From BP-133 sp040756995 (GTDB lineage Bacteria > Actinomycetota > Acidimicrobiia > IMCC26256 > BP-133): a stretch of 64,000 nt of DNA. The stretch lies in NCBI GenBank assembly GCA_040756995.1, contig JBFLYK010000018.1, positions 1-64,000 of the forward strand, written 5' to 3'. Within the stretch, counting starts at the first letter, position 1, and each line of letters opens with the position of its first letter. Made by a program: the position numbers and the translations under genes. Positions 1 to 6,455 of this stretch are shown here, in pieces. The notes below the pieces were generated by a model. It was given only the letters and a program-made list of their open reading frames with translations. It was not told the origin of the DNA and made no database searches.

Positions 1-52
1 CCAGCGCCTTGCGCTTGCCCCGGCCATTGAGGCTCGACTTCGTCGGTGCCAT
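1..52 (-). CDS. 5' end of an unidentified basic protein (partial)
   Basis: Only the first 17 codons lie in the window; the gene runs off the left edge. The ATG is preceded by an AGAGGG Shine-Dalgarno-like stretch at 8 nt, which is the main support. The visible N-terminus (MAPTKSSLNGRGKRKAL) is short and rich in Lys and Arg, suggesting a nucleic-acid-binding or ribosome-associated protein, but nothing specific can be recognised. It faces away from the rest of the window, with a 160-nt non-coding gap behind it. Confidence 0.4.
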   Translation of the reverse strand, partial: MAPTKSSLNGRGKRKAL

Positions 53-156
53 GGTCAGACCCTCTCTCGCCCACCTGCTCAGAAGGTGGATGGTCGAGGT
101 GTCTCACGATTCACGTGCAAGGTGGGGTGCACAGGCGGAGGGGGGTTCCGCACAGG

Positions 157-189
157 TTGTCCACAAGATTTGCCCCCTGATGATCCACA
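157..189 (+). promoter_or_regulatory. two DnaA-box-like 9-mers
   Basis: TTGTCCACA at 157-165 is the preferred actinobacterial DnaA-box form, and TGATCCACA at 181-189 differs from TTATCCACA by one base. They lie 24 bp apart in the gap upstream of the partial leftward gene. There is no AT-rich unwinding region, no cluster of further boxes, and no dnaA, dnaN or rpmH in view, so this is not called an origin. They may titrate DnaA, regulate the leftward gene, or be chance. Confidence 0.2.
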
Positions 190-213
190 GGGTGGGCGTT
201 TTATGGTGGACGG

Positions 214-492
214 GTGGAGAGCGACCCCGGCGCCCGAGATGTCATCCACGACATCGTCCTCGCCGACGGCGAGGTGGTCGAAATCCTCGGGGCCAACGCC
301 TACGTGCAGGAGGGGCCGCTCACCACGTTCTTCCATTCTGGGCGGAGTAGGGCTTCCATCGATTCCTGGGCCGAGAGGGTGGCCAGCTTCAAGACGACGG
401 ATATTCGCCGGATCATCCGGCGCCACCCTCCGACCCTCCGGGCCGTTCCAGTCGACGGAGACGAACGGGCCTTCGGCAATACCGCCGGCTGA
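214..492 (+). CDS. small hypothetical protein, 92 aa
   Basis: GTG-initiated frame of 92 codons with ordinary codon use. It encodes a soluble protein with a beta-rich first half (VIHDIVLADGEVVEILG) and a basic C-terminal part (IRRIIRRHPP). No family, signal peptide or membrane segment is recognised. There is no good Shine-Dalgarno sequence, so the start is uncertain. A perfect 12-bp hairpin follows 25 nt after the stop, as expected if the frame is a real transcription unit. It converges on the rhodanese gene. Confidence 0.45.
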   Translation: MESDPGARDVIHDIVLADGEVVEILGANAYVQEGPLTTFFHSGRSRASIDSWAERVASFKTTDIRRIIRRHPPTLRAVPVDGDERAFGNTAG

Positions 493-517
493 CGCCGGCT
501 CGGAGGGAACCCAGACA

Positions 518-555
518 GCCGCAGAGCCCGTGAGTGCTCAACCGGGCTCTGCGGC
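518..555 (+). terminator. hairpin downstream of the 92-aa gene
   Basis: Perfect 12-bp stem, GCCGCAGAGCCC (518-529) with GGGCTCTGCGGC (544-555), around a 14-nt loop. There is no T-tract, as is common for actinobacterial terminators. It lies between convergent genes, so it could stop transcription from either side. Confidence 0.55.
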
Positions 556-568
556 CGATGGGCCACCG

Positions 569-615
569 TTCTGGCGTTCGTTTACCGGGATACAGCGGAA
601 AAGGAACGCCAGTTC
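569..615. repeat. nested-hairpin repeat, copy 1
   Basis: A 47-bp unit repeated at 639-685 with one substitution (tacagcgg versus tatagcgg). The unit folds on itself: CTGGCGTTC pairs with GAACGCCAG, then TTT with AAA and CCG with CGG, separated by single symmetric mismatches, with an 8-nt loop. The single difference between copies lies in the loop, so the stem is untouched. It looks like a REP-type palindromic element; the outer arm GGCGTTC/GAACGCC recurs elsewhere in the window. Confidence 0.75.
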
Positions 616-638
616 ACAGGGGCAGGCGACTGCAGGCA

Positions 639-685
639 TTCTGGCGTTCGTTTACCGGGATATAGCGGAAAAGGAACGCCAGTTC
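639..685. repeat. nested-hairpin repeat, copy 2
   Basis: Second copy of the 47-bp self-complementary unit at 569-615, in direct orientation with a 70-bp period. It ends 13 nt from the rhodanese stop codon, so the pair sits exactly between two convergent genes, the usual location of REP/BIME elements. Confidence 0.75.
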
Positions 686-698
686 GGCAGGGCGGGGG

Positions 699-1037
699 TC
701 AGGCCACCGGCGTGGCCGACTCGACCGGGAGACCGGCCTCGATCCAGTCCTGCTTGCCTTGCGTGTAGCGGAACAGTGACGTGTAGCCGAGTTGCGCCAG
801 CCGTTCGCTCACCACGTGTGAGTTGTTGCAGACGGCGTTGGAGCAGTAGACGGCGATGGCCGCCGCCTTGTCGGGCAGGAGCCGGGCGGCCTGGCCGTCG
901 ATGTCGTCGATCGGGAAGGCGATGGCACCGGGCAGGTGCTCCGCCTCCCAGTACGACGTCGGCAGCGCCTCCAGCACCGTGATGTCGCCCTGCTGGATGC
1001 GGCGGTGCAGTTCGTCGCGGCTGATGGTCGCGGTCAT
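699..1037 (-). CDS. single-domain rhodanese-like protein, 112 aa
   Basis: Cytoplasmic single rhodanese domain; such proteins carry persulfide on an active-site cysteine and move sulfur between acceptors. The start is set by a strong AAGGAGG eight bases before the ATG. The active-site region reads YCSNAVCNNS: Cys is present, but the classical CxxxxR loop Arg is missing, so classical thiosulfate sulfurtransferase activity is doubtful. DIDGQAARLLP and YTQGKQDWIEAG match the fold's usual flanks. It is divergent from a MarR regulator with a perfect palindrome between them, suggesting MarR control. Function beyond the fold is inferred. Confidence 0.85.
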   Translation of the reverse strand: MTATISRDELHRRIQQGDITVLEALPTSYWEAEHLPGAIAFPIDDIDGQAARLLPDKAAAIAVYCSNAVCNNSHVVSERLAQLGYTSLFRYTQGKQDWIEAGLPVESATPVA

Positions 1038-1085
1038 GGGTCGTGCCTCCTTGGCTGGGTGGTCGGGGTGACCGTACCATAAGAA

Positions 1086-1099
1086 TGCGTGCGCACGCA
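1086..1099. promoter_or_regulatory. 14-bp perfect palindrome, probable MarR operator
   Basis: TGCGTGCGCACGCA is a perfect palindrome in the 90-bp gap between the divergent rhodanese and MarR genes. It falls where the -35 of the MarR promoter should be, given the TACGAT -10 at 1115-1120. Binding by the adjacent MarR protein would repress both genes. Size and position fit the family; binding is inferred. Confidence 0.6.
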
Positions 1100-1114
1100 C
1101 ATAAATTCCGACGC

Positions 1115-1120
1115 TACGAT
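1115..1120 (+). promoter_or_regulatory. -10 box of a probable leaderless MarR transcript
   Basis: TACGAT fits TANNNT and lies 7 nt before the ATG at 1128, so transcription would begin at or next to the start codon. This favours 1128 over the in-frame ATG at 1119, which lies inside the -10 box, and the GTG at 1089, which lies inside the palindrome. Confidence 0.5.
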
Positions 1121-1127
1121 GGTTGCC

Positions 1128-1577
1128 ATGGCGAGAGCGGGGGAGTGGCGGGACGACGAGGGGATCCAGGCGTGGTCGGCGTTGCTGCGGGCCCATGCCG
1201 CGGTGGTGCGGCGGATCGAGGCCGACCTCGAGGCCCGGGCCCGCCTCCCGCTCGGCTGGTACGACGTGCTCCTCGAGCTCAACGCCGCGCCGGGCCGGCG
1301 GATGCGGATGCAGGAACTGGGGGAGGCGGCCGTCCTCAGCCGGAGCCGGGTGAGCCGCATCGTCGACGAGCTCGTCGCCGCCGGACTGGCCGAGCGCCAG
1401 CCGAACCCCGACGACCGGCGGTCGGCCTACGCCGTGATCACCGACGAGGGCCGCAAGGTGTTCCGCCGGGCCGCCCCCGCCTATCTGGCCGCGATCCGTG
1501 AGCACTTCGTGTCGCCGCTGACCGCGGAGCAAGTGACCGCCGTGCGCACCGCCATGGAGGCGCTCCTCGCCCGCTGA
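1128..1577 (+). CDS. MarR-family transcriptional regulator, 149 aa
   Basis: Winged-helix repressor of about usual MarR length. The N-terminal dimer helix (WSALLRAHAAVVRRI) is followed by LGWYDVLLELNAAPG, recognition helix LSRSRVSRIVDELVAAG, the wing motif DDRRSAYAVITDEG, and a C-terminal dimerisation helix. The DxRxxxxxLT-type wing is intact. The likely target is its own promoter and the divergent rhodanese gene, through the palindrome at 1086-1099. The ligand is unknown; phenolics, oxidants or reactive sulfur are usual for the family. The last 14 codons and the 3' flank are duplicated immediately downstream. Confidence 0.9.
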   Translation: MARAGEWRDDEGIQAWSALLRAHAAVVRRIEADLEARARLPLGWYDVLLELNAAPGRRMRMQELGEAAVLSRSRVSRIVDELVAAGLAERQPNPDDRRSAYAVITDEGRKVFRRAAPAYLAAIREHFVSPLTAEQVTAVRTAMEALLAR

Positions 1578-1712
1578 CTCCGGCCGCCGGCTTTGTCACA
1601 GGTTGCAACACCGGGCGGTGCGGGTGAGTGCCGTGCGCACCGCCATGGAGGCGCTCCTCGCCCGCTGAGTCCGGCCGGCAGCTTTGTCACAGGGTTGCAA
1701 CACCGGGCGGTG
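1533..1712. repeat. tandem duplication of the MarR gene's 3' end
   Basis: Bases 1533-1620 recur at 1624-1712. The second copy keeps the last codons of the regulator, its TGA and the following TTTGTCACAG-GTTGCAACACC segment, with a handful of substitutions and one inserted G. The copies are about 91 bp apart and nearly touching. The second copy has no upstream open frame, so it is a non-coding remnant, consistent with slipped replication or unequal crossing-over that has since diverged slightly. Confidence 0.85.
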
Positions 1713-1841
1713 GGAGGTCACGGCCCGGATGGCGAATCTCCGGGGCAGCGAAATTCGGGCCGCCGCAACCCCCGCCGCCGGCCGAAGGAGGACAACCCCC
1801 TTGCCTCGTCGCGCCCCCCGCACACCGAAGGTCGCCGTCTG

Positions 1842-2096
1842 ATGGTCGACTACCAGTTCCTCGGCATGGTCGCCGTCGTCACGGCGGTGGTCACGCGGGG
1901 TTCCCTGCTGCCGGTCCTGGCCCTGACCGCACTCATCGCCGTGGTGATGGTGGCCTACGAGGCCGGCGCCCGCCGCTACCGCCGCCGCCACGCCGGCGGG
2001 CCGGCCTCCAGCGCCACGCCCTCGCCGACCCCGACCGACACCGAGCTCACCCGCTGGATGACCGTCGTGGACCGCGTCCTGCGCTCCAACGACTGA
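1842..2096 (+). CDS. small integral membrane protein, 84 aa
   Basis: Two closely spaced hydrophobic segments (about residues 5-18 and 21-39) are followed by an Arg-rich cytoplasmic stretch (RRYRRRH) and a Pro/Thr/Ser linker, ending in a short amphipathic helix (LTRWMTVVDRVLRS). No family recognised. The ATG has only a weak GAAGG upstream; the frame stays open further upstream, but there it crosses the MarR-end duplication, so the ATG is preferred. Confidence 0.5.
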   Translation: MVDYQFLGMVAVVTAVVTRGSLLPVLALTALIAVVMVAYEAGARRYRRRHAGGPASSATPSPTPTDTELTRWMTVVDRVLRSND

Positions 2097-2102
2097 CGGC
2101 CC

Positions 2103-2336
2103 CTAGGAAATTCCGGGCCGCTGGGTCAGTCGCCGGCGCCGGTAGGCGTCGAGGGCGGGAAGAGAGGCGCACGGCTTGTTCTTGACGCGCACGGATTCGA
2201 TGTGACCATCGCGCATGAGGTCAAGGACTTCGGTCGTCCGCAGGTCGAGGAGCGTGGCCACATCGAAGAACGTCAGCAGACCGCGGGCATGCGCCTCGGT
2301 CACGAAGTCCCTCTCCTCGCCGCCCTGGTCAGTCAT
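2103..2336 (-). CDS. small helix-turn-helix protein, excisionase/MerR-like, 77 aa
   Basis: Small DNA-binding candidate. FFDVATLLDLRTTEVLDLMRDG has the spacing of a MerR/excisionase HTH in which a helix pair is followed by a wing (HIESVRVKNKPCASLPALDAY). The ATG overlaps the stop of the 54-aa gene upstream in an ATGACTGA arrangement, so the two are probably translationally coupled. It is third in a leftward cassette (178 aa, 54 aa, 77 aa). Excisionases belong to mobile elements, but no integrase is visible, so it may instead be a plain regulator. Confidence 0.65.
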   Translation of the reverse strand: MTDQGGEERDFVTEAHARGLLTFFDVATLLDLRTTEVLDLMRDGHIESVRVKNKPCASLPALDAYRRRRLTQRPGIS

Positions 2337-2493
2337 CGCTCTTTCTCTCCCACTTGTCGATGAGCATGTCCATACCGGCTTCCGCCATGGCAACTACGTC
2401 AAGGTTATCCGTACTCCTCGCGAGGTCATGGGCTCTGATCAGGCATTGCAGGAGCGCGTGGGTCTCATCTTGATTGAGGTTGATGTATTCCAT
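2329..2493 (-). CDS. very small protein, 54 aa, overlapping the HTH gene
   Basis: Reading the minus strand from the ATG at 2493 gives a protein starting MEYINLNQDETHALLQCLIR and ending MLIDKWERKSDD. The composition is acidic and helical, with regular heptad-like Leu/Ile spacing, which suggests a helical bundle or dimer. An in-frame TAG lies just upstream, so the start is well bounded. The 8-nt overlap with the 77-aa HTH gene supports expression. It could be the non-DNA-binding partner of the HTH protein; no family is recognised. Confidence 0.6.
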   Translation of the reverse strand: MEYINLNQDETHALLQCLIRAHDLARSTDNLDVVAMAEAGMDMLIDKWERKSDD

Positions 2494-2529
2494 GCCGGCC
2501 TCGTTGGACGGCGGAAGCTCTGGGCCCGG

Positions 2530-3066
2530 CTATGCCGCGGTTGGGCCGGGCGGCAGCGAGATGGGGCGCAATCGGTCGAAAGTTCCGAAAACGACCACGG
2601 CGGCTCGCAGCTCGTGGAGGGAGTCGCTGTCGGGATGGAGGCGGCCGGTGGCGGCGAGGAAGCCGTAGAGGTGCCAGAGCGATTCGGCCAGGTCGGCGGG
2701 CGGGGAGCAGCCGGCAAGGGTGCACCAGGCGGCGATGCTGTCGAGGAAGTGGGGCATGTCGGAGGCGCGCCAGGGGCCCGTCGTGTCGTCGAGGTCGTCG
2801 GCGCATCCAGTGGCGTCGGCGGCTGCGGCCCAGAGGGCGACGTGGTCGGCGGGAAGGGGAACGCCCCGGGCCAGAGCCCAGCGCCCGGCGGCGGCGATGA
2901 ACGTGCGGTATCGGCGGCGGACGGCGGCCACGGCGTCGTGAAGCGGAACCGGCAACGAATCGCGGCAGCAGTCGTCGGCCGCGGTGGCCACGGCAGCAAA
3001 CGAAGGAAGGCAGGACTCGTCGGCGGGGGCGGTGGCCGGGGCGGGGAACGGGATCACGCGGGACAC
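2530..3066 (-). CDS. uncharacterised soluble protein, 178 aa
   Basis: The GTG start carries a good GGAGG Shine-Dalgarno at 6 nt. The protein is alpha-helical and Cys/Trp-containing, with a low-complexity N-terminus and repeated amphipathic helices (RRRYRTFIAAAGRWAL, WHLYGFLAATG). There are no membrane or signal segments and no recognised family. It leads a compact leftward group with the 54-aa and 77-aa genes (36-nt gap, then an overlap), so the three may act together. An HTH-type small partner makes a regulatory or defence-like cassette possible, but this is only inference. Confidence 0.6.
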   Translation of the reverse strand: MSRVIPFPAPATAPADESCLPSFAAVATAADDCCRDSLPVPLHDAVAAVRRRYRTFIAAAGRWALARGVPLPADHVALWAAAADATGCADDLDDTTGPWRASDMPHFLDSIAAWCTLAGCSPPADLAESLWHLYGFLAATGRLHPDSDSLHELRAAVVVFGTFDRLRPISLPPGPTAA

Positions 3067-3185
3067 AGGCGACCTCCGGGGTGGAGCTGGATCGGGGAGG
3101 ACGCCGTGCGGCCGGCGACGAGCCGGGGGGAACGTTAGCGGGCGGGTGTGACAGCGTCCTGCGAATTGCGCCAGGATCCGGAGTC

Positions 3186-3671
3186 ATGGCTGAGCTCGAA
3201 CAGGTGGCTCCCGCCTTCGTCGACATGGCCCACCGCATCGTCTGGGCCACGGTCGCCACCGTCGACCCGCAGGGTCGGGCGCGCACGCGGATCCTGCACC
3301 CGATCTGGGAGTGGGACGGCGCGGCGCTCGTCGGCTGGATCGCCACCGACCCCACGTCGCCGAAGGGCGCGCACCTGGCGCAGAACCGGTCCGTCTCCGT
3401 CACCTACTGGACTCCCGAGCACGACACGTGTACCGCCGACTGCGATTCGTCGTGGATCACCGACGACGAGGGCCGCGCCGAGGTGTGGCGGCGATTCGCC
3501 GACAGCCCGGAACCGCTGGGCTACGACCCGGCCATCATCCCGGTCTGGTCGGACGGGCCGACGTCGGCTCGCTTCGCCGGCCTGCGTCTCGAGCCGTGGC
3601 GGCTTCTGGTGCAGCCGGCATCGGTGATGCTGCAGGGAAAGATCGACGACCGGCTGACCTGGACCGCTTGA
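3186..3671 (+). CDS. pyridoxamine 5'-phosphate oxidase-family protein, 161 aa
   Basis: Split-barrel FMN/F420-binding fold. The N-terminus HRIVWATVATVDPQGRARTR is the standard first strand pair of general-stress PPOx proteins, followed by HPIWEWDG and the strand LVGWIAT. The C-terminal FAGLRLEPWRLLVQPA is the usual closing motif. Length fits single-domain members. These act on flavin or F420 cofactors or bind heme; the substrate cannot be read from sequence. It stands alone in its orientation; GGAG lies just before the ATG. Confidence 0.8.
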   Translation: MAELEQVAPAFVDMAHRIVWATVATVDPQGRARTRILHPIWEWDGAALVGWIATDPTSPKGAHLAQNRSVSVTYWTPEHDTCTADCDSSWITDDEGRAEVWRRFADSPEPLGYDPAIIPVWSDGPTSARFAGLRLEPWRLLVQPASVMLQGKIDDRLTWTA

Positions 3672-3754
3672 GCAAACGACCGTTCTGTCTACTTGAGCAG
3701 GAAGCCCGCCACCGGATCGTGAACTGATCATTCATGGCTGGGGGTAGGAGAAGG

Positions 3755-3870
3755 GGTCCGGCGTTCTCGCGTCCGGTGCAGCCCTGCACACCAAATGGAA
3801 GACGTCACGGCTACCGCCCGGCTCGCCGGCGCTACCGCCTGAACGGCTGAACCCGTCGAACGCCCGGACC
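3755..3870. repeat. 116-bp segment bounded by a 12-bp inverted repeat
   Basis: GGTCCGGCGTTC at 3755-3766 is matched by GAACGCC-CGGACC at 3858-3870, an exact inverted complement except for one extra C. The same 12-mer is the left arm of the hairpin at 23472-23517. The interior holds no gene and a smaller hairpin (GTGCAG/CTGCAC near 3777-3789). It may be a small non-autonomous mobile element or a structured RNA. Confidence 0.4.
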
Positions 3871-3879
3871 CGAGCGCGA

Positions 3880-3903
3880 CACCGCCGGGCCACACCGGCG
3901 GTG
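3880..3903 (-). terminator. hairpin terminator of the secreted basic protein gene
   Basis: CACCGCCGG (3880-3888) pairs perfectly with CCGGCGGTG (3895-3903) around a 6-nt loop, 24 nt beyond the stop codon of the leftward gene. It is G+C-rich without a T-run. Confidence 0.6.
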
Positions 3904-3926
3904 CGGCCCGGCGGGACGCAAGCGCT

Positions 3927-4415
3927 CTACCGGACGTGGACGTTGCCCTCGCGGATCACGCCATTGTCGGTCACGGTCGTGCCGTCCGGACGGGTGAAGG
4001 TGATGTTGGCCACGTCGCCCGTCCGGCCGTGGTCGAAGAATGTGGCCTCGACCGAGATCGGCGTACGGCGGGAGCCGACCATCTCCACGCAGCTGTCGGT
4101 GACGACGGCTCCGGGCGGGCCGGGCTGGATGTAGGCGATCGGGGTGAACTCCACGCCTTTGCACCGGACCTTGAGCGAGCCGTCGGTCCGGGTGTAGTGG
4201 AAGTGGCCCTTCCTCGGCTGGCGGGCGCGGGCCTGAACCGAGAACTCGGCTCCGCCGAAGCTCACGCCACCGCCGTTGATACGACCCGCCTTGACCTTGG
4301 CCGGCTTGCTGTGACCCTTGGCCTGACCCTTCCCGGGCTTGGCCATGGCCGGTGACGCCGCGCCGAAGAGCAGCGCAGCGGACACGGCGGCCGCGAACAG
4401 TTGATGACGACGCAT
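3927..4415 (-). CDS. secreted basic protein, 162 aa
   Basis: GGAGGA five bases before the ATG fixes the start. An N-terminal signal peptide (LFAAAVSAALLFGAASPAMA) should be cleaved after AMA. The mature part opens with a Lys-rich segment (KPGKGQAKGHSKPAKVKAG), then a beta-rich domain (GGGVSFGGAEFSVQAR, GHFHYTRTDGSLKVRC) with two cysteines that may form a disulfide (C in KVRCKG and in DSCVEM). The function is unknown; the fold resembles small extracellular beta-domains. It is monocistronic with its own terminator. Confidence 0.7.
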   Translation of the reverse strand: MRRHQLFAAAVSAALLFGAASPAMAKPGKGQAKGHSKPAKVKAGRINGGGVSFGGAEFSVQARARQPRKGHFHYTRTDGSLKVRCKGVEFTPIAYIQPGPPGAVVTDSCVEMVGSRRTPISVEATFFDHGRTGDVANITFTRPDGTTVTDNGVIREGNVHVR

Positions 4416-4495
4416 GGATTCCTCCCCCAACACGTGGGCCCGATAAGTCCCAATTGCCAATTCTCGGCGGGCGACGAGATTCCTGCGTCCCCCGG

Positions 4496-4951
4496 TCAGT
4501 GGACCAGAGCCGTGACGCCGTGCAGGCCGGCGAGATAGAGCACGGTCCCGGCCAGATCCAGTGCGGCCACGAGCGGGGCCCGCAGCCCGACCGCGCCGGC
4601 CAGGGCGAGATGACGGCCGTTCGGCCGAAGCACCACGGCCGCCGCCGACGCCGGACGGGCGAAGCGGTGTCCGACGAGCCGGGCCCCGAGGCGACCGCGG
4701 TGGCGACAGGATGACGCCAGCCGGCGCCCGAGCCGGAAGTGGAAGGGATCAGCCAGGCAGAGCCGCATGGTGCCCACCACCACAAAGGGAATGAGCCCGA
4801 CCCGAGGAGCAGCCAGCGCCAGGAAGGGGAGCCGGGGACTCAAGGCCATGAGGAGCAACGGCTCCCCGAGAAGGGCCGGAGCAGCCAGTGTCCCGGCCAC
4901 CGAAACGAGCGAAAGCAGCCCCAGGATCAGCACCCCGGTGGCCACGTTCAC
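4496..4951 (-). CDS. membrane protein, possibly VTT/DedA-like, 151 aa
   Basis: The GTG-initiated frame (VNVATGVLILG) starts with a transmembrane helix, then GTLAAPALLGEPLLLMAL, LPFLALAAPRVGLIPFVVVG and a conserved-looking RLCLADPFHFRLGRR. This order resembles small actinobacterial VTT-domain proteins, but the assignment is tentative. At 151 residues it is shorter than usual VTT proteins (about 200), and the C-terminal half is weaker, so it may have a premature stop. It is divergent from the sigma factor gene. Confidence 0.5.
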   Translation of the reverse strand: MNVATGVLILGLLSLVSVAGTLAAPALLGEPLLLMALSPRLPFLALAAPRVGLIPFVVVGTMRLCLADPFHFRLGRRLASSCRHRGRLGARLVGHRFARPASAAAVVLRPNGRHLALAGAVGLRAPLVAALDLAGTVLYLAGLHGVTALVH

Positions 4952-5086
4952 AGTTCCATCGAAACTTACGCAGCCGACGGGACGGTATCGGTGGCGGGAA
5001 CCATCGGCGGCTCCGCGGTGTAGACATCGCGAGCACCGAAGGGCGGGGTCGCGGACGAAGAGGGCGGTCTGGACGAGACGGAACTG

Positions 5087-5638
5087 GTGGAGCAGGCCAA
5101 GGCGGGCGACCTCGACGCCTTCGAGCGTCTGGTCGTGCTCCATCAACGCGCCGCTCTGCAGGTGGCCTACGTCATCGCCGGACCCGACGCCGAAGACGCC
5201 GCCCAGGAGGGATTCGTGAAGGCCTTCCGCGCCCTGGGGAGGTTCCGTAGCGGCAGCCCGTTCCGGCCGTGGCTGCTGCGCATCGTCGCCAACGAGGCCC
5301 GGAACCACCGGCGGAGCGCGGCCCGCCGGGCCGGCCTCGCCTTGCGGCTGGCGGAGCGTCCGCCCGGCGGCGAGGCCGTCGAGCGCTCGCCGGAGGAGGC
5401 GGTGCTCGGTGCGCTGAGCCGGGCCGACCTGGTCCGGGCGGTGAGCGGCCTGCCGGAGCGTGACCGCCTCACGCTGGCCTACCGCTTCTTCGTGGGCCTG
5501 TCCGAAGCGGAGATGGCCACCGCCATGGCGTGCCGTCCCGGAACGGTGAAGTCCCGCCTGGCCCGGGCGCTCAGCCGGCTCCGCCAAGCCCTACCCGACG
5601 ACCCTGCCGCCCGATCCTCGGAGGCGTCCGTTGGCTGA
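5087..5638 (+). CDS. ECF (sigma-70 family) RNA polymerase sigma factor, 183 aa
   Basis: Region 2 (DAFERLVVLHQRAALQVAYV, then DAEDAAQEGFVKAFRAL and WLLRIVANEARNHRR) and region 4 (LSEAEMATAMACRPGTVKSR) are both complete, with no extra domain. The start is uncertain: GTG 5087 gives MEQAKAGDL, while an in-frame CTG at 5069 has GAAGAGGG just upstream and would add the usual ETEL lead-in; an in-frame TAG at 5021 bounds the gene. The stop overlaps the next start by 8 nt, a normal sigma/anti-sigma arrangement, so activity is probably held by the downstream membrane protein. Confidence 0.9.
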   Translation: MEQAKAGDLDAFERLVVLHQRAALQVAYVIAGPDAEDAAQEGFVKAFRALGRFRSGSPFRPWLLRIVANEARNHRRSAARRAGLALRLAERPPGGEAVERSPEEAVLGALSRADLVRAVSGLPERDRLTLAYRFFVGLSEAEMATAMACRPGTVKSRLARALSRLRQALPDDPAARSSEASVG

Positions 5639-6401
5639 TCTCGACCGGGCCCTGCGTGATCTCGGGGACCACCTCGACTATCCGGCCGCCCCGCACCTCG
5701 CCACGGCGGTGCGCCGCCGTCTGGCCGAACCGGCGGCGTCCCGGCGCCGCTTCGGTTGGTACGCCGCTCCCCGCCGCCGGCTCGTCCTGTCGTCGGCCGG
5801 CGCCGCGGTCCTGGTCGCCTTGTCCGTCCTCGGCTTCTCGGCCCCGGCGCGGGAGGCGGTGGCCGACCTGTTCGGCCTGCGAGGCGTGCTCTTCAGCCGG
5901 GAATCGTCACCGGTGCAACCAGGGGAGCGCCTCCGGCTGGGTCGGCCGGTCCGCCTCGACGAGGCCCGAACGCTCGTCGACTTCCCGCTCCAGGAGCCGT
6001 CCCGCTTCGGCACGCCGGACGGCGTCTACGTCGACGACGGCGGCCCGGTGACCGTCGTCTCGTCCATCTACCGCCCCGAGGAACGGCTGCCCGAGGTGCG
6101 GTCGACCGGCGTCGGCCTGCTGGTGTCGCAGTTCCGCGGCCGCGTCGACACGGCGGTGATGGGCAAGTTCCTCGGCTCCGCCGGCGTCGTCGAGGCCATC
6201 TCGGTGGACGGCCGTCGCGGCTTCTGGCTCCCCGAGCCGGCCCATGTCGTGCTGTACCTCGACCCGCAGGGCAACGTCCGGGAGGACACGGCCCGCCTGA
6301 CCGCCAACGTCTTGCTCTATGAGGACGACGGCGTGATCACCCGGATCGAATCCCGGCTCGGCAAGGACGAGATGCTGGCCATCGCCGCCTCCATGCGCTG
6401 A
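5631..6401 (+). CDS. membrane-anchored anti-sigma factor-like protein, 256 aa
   Basis: The TTG start overlaps the sigma stop. Residues 1-45 form a short helical cytoplasmic part (LDRALRDLGDHLDY, VRRRLAEPAASRRR), followed by one transmembrane helix (LVLSSAGAAVLVALSVLGFS) and a roughly 190-residue extracellular beta-rich domain (FGTPDGVYVDDGGPVTVV, GFWLPEPAHVVLYL). This is the layout of single-pass anti-sigma factors with an external sensing domain. There is no HxxxCxxC zinc motif, so it is not a ZAS-type anti-sigma. The signal is unknown. Confidence 0.75.
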   Translation: MADLDRALRDLGDHLDYPAAPHLATAVRRRLAEPAASRRRFGWYAAPRRRLVLSSAGAAVLVALSVLGFSAPAREAVADLFGLRGVLFSRESSPVQPGERLRLGRPVRLDEARTLVDFPLQEPSRFGTPDGVYVDDGGPVTVVSSIYRPEERLPEVRSTGVGLLVSQFRGRVDTAVMGKFLGSAGVVEAISVDGRRGFWLPEPAHVVLYLDPQGNVREDTARLTANVLLYEDDGVITRIESRLGKDEMLAIAASMR

Positions 6402-6455
6402 GGGAACCGATCGGGCCCGGCCGGTGTAGGAGGGGATGACAAAAGGAGGCACCGC

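Noticed and set aside
157..189. Replication origin
   Set aside because: Two box-like sites only; no AT-rich segment and no dnaA, dnaN, rpmH or par genes in view.
569..685. CRISPR array
   Set aside because: Only two repeats, each strongly self-complementary over its whole length, with a 23-nt spacer and no cas genes.
2103..2336. Prophage or integrative element based on the excisionase-like HTH
   Set aside because: No integrase, attachment repeats or phage genes nearby.
4496..5587. 363-codon leftward frame running through the sigma factor gene
   Set aside because: Its first two thirds are antisense of the sigma gene; only the part after GTG 4951 looks like a membrane protein.
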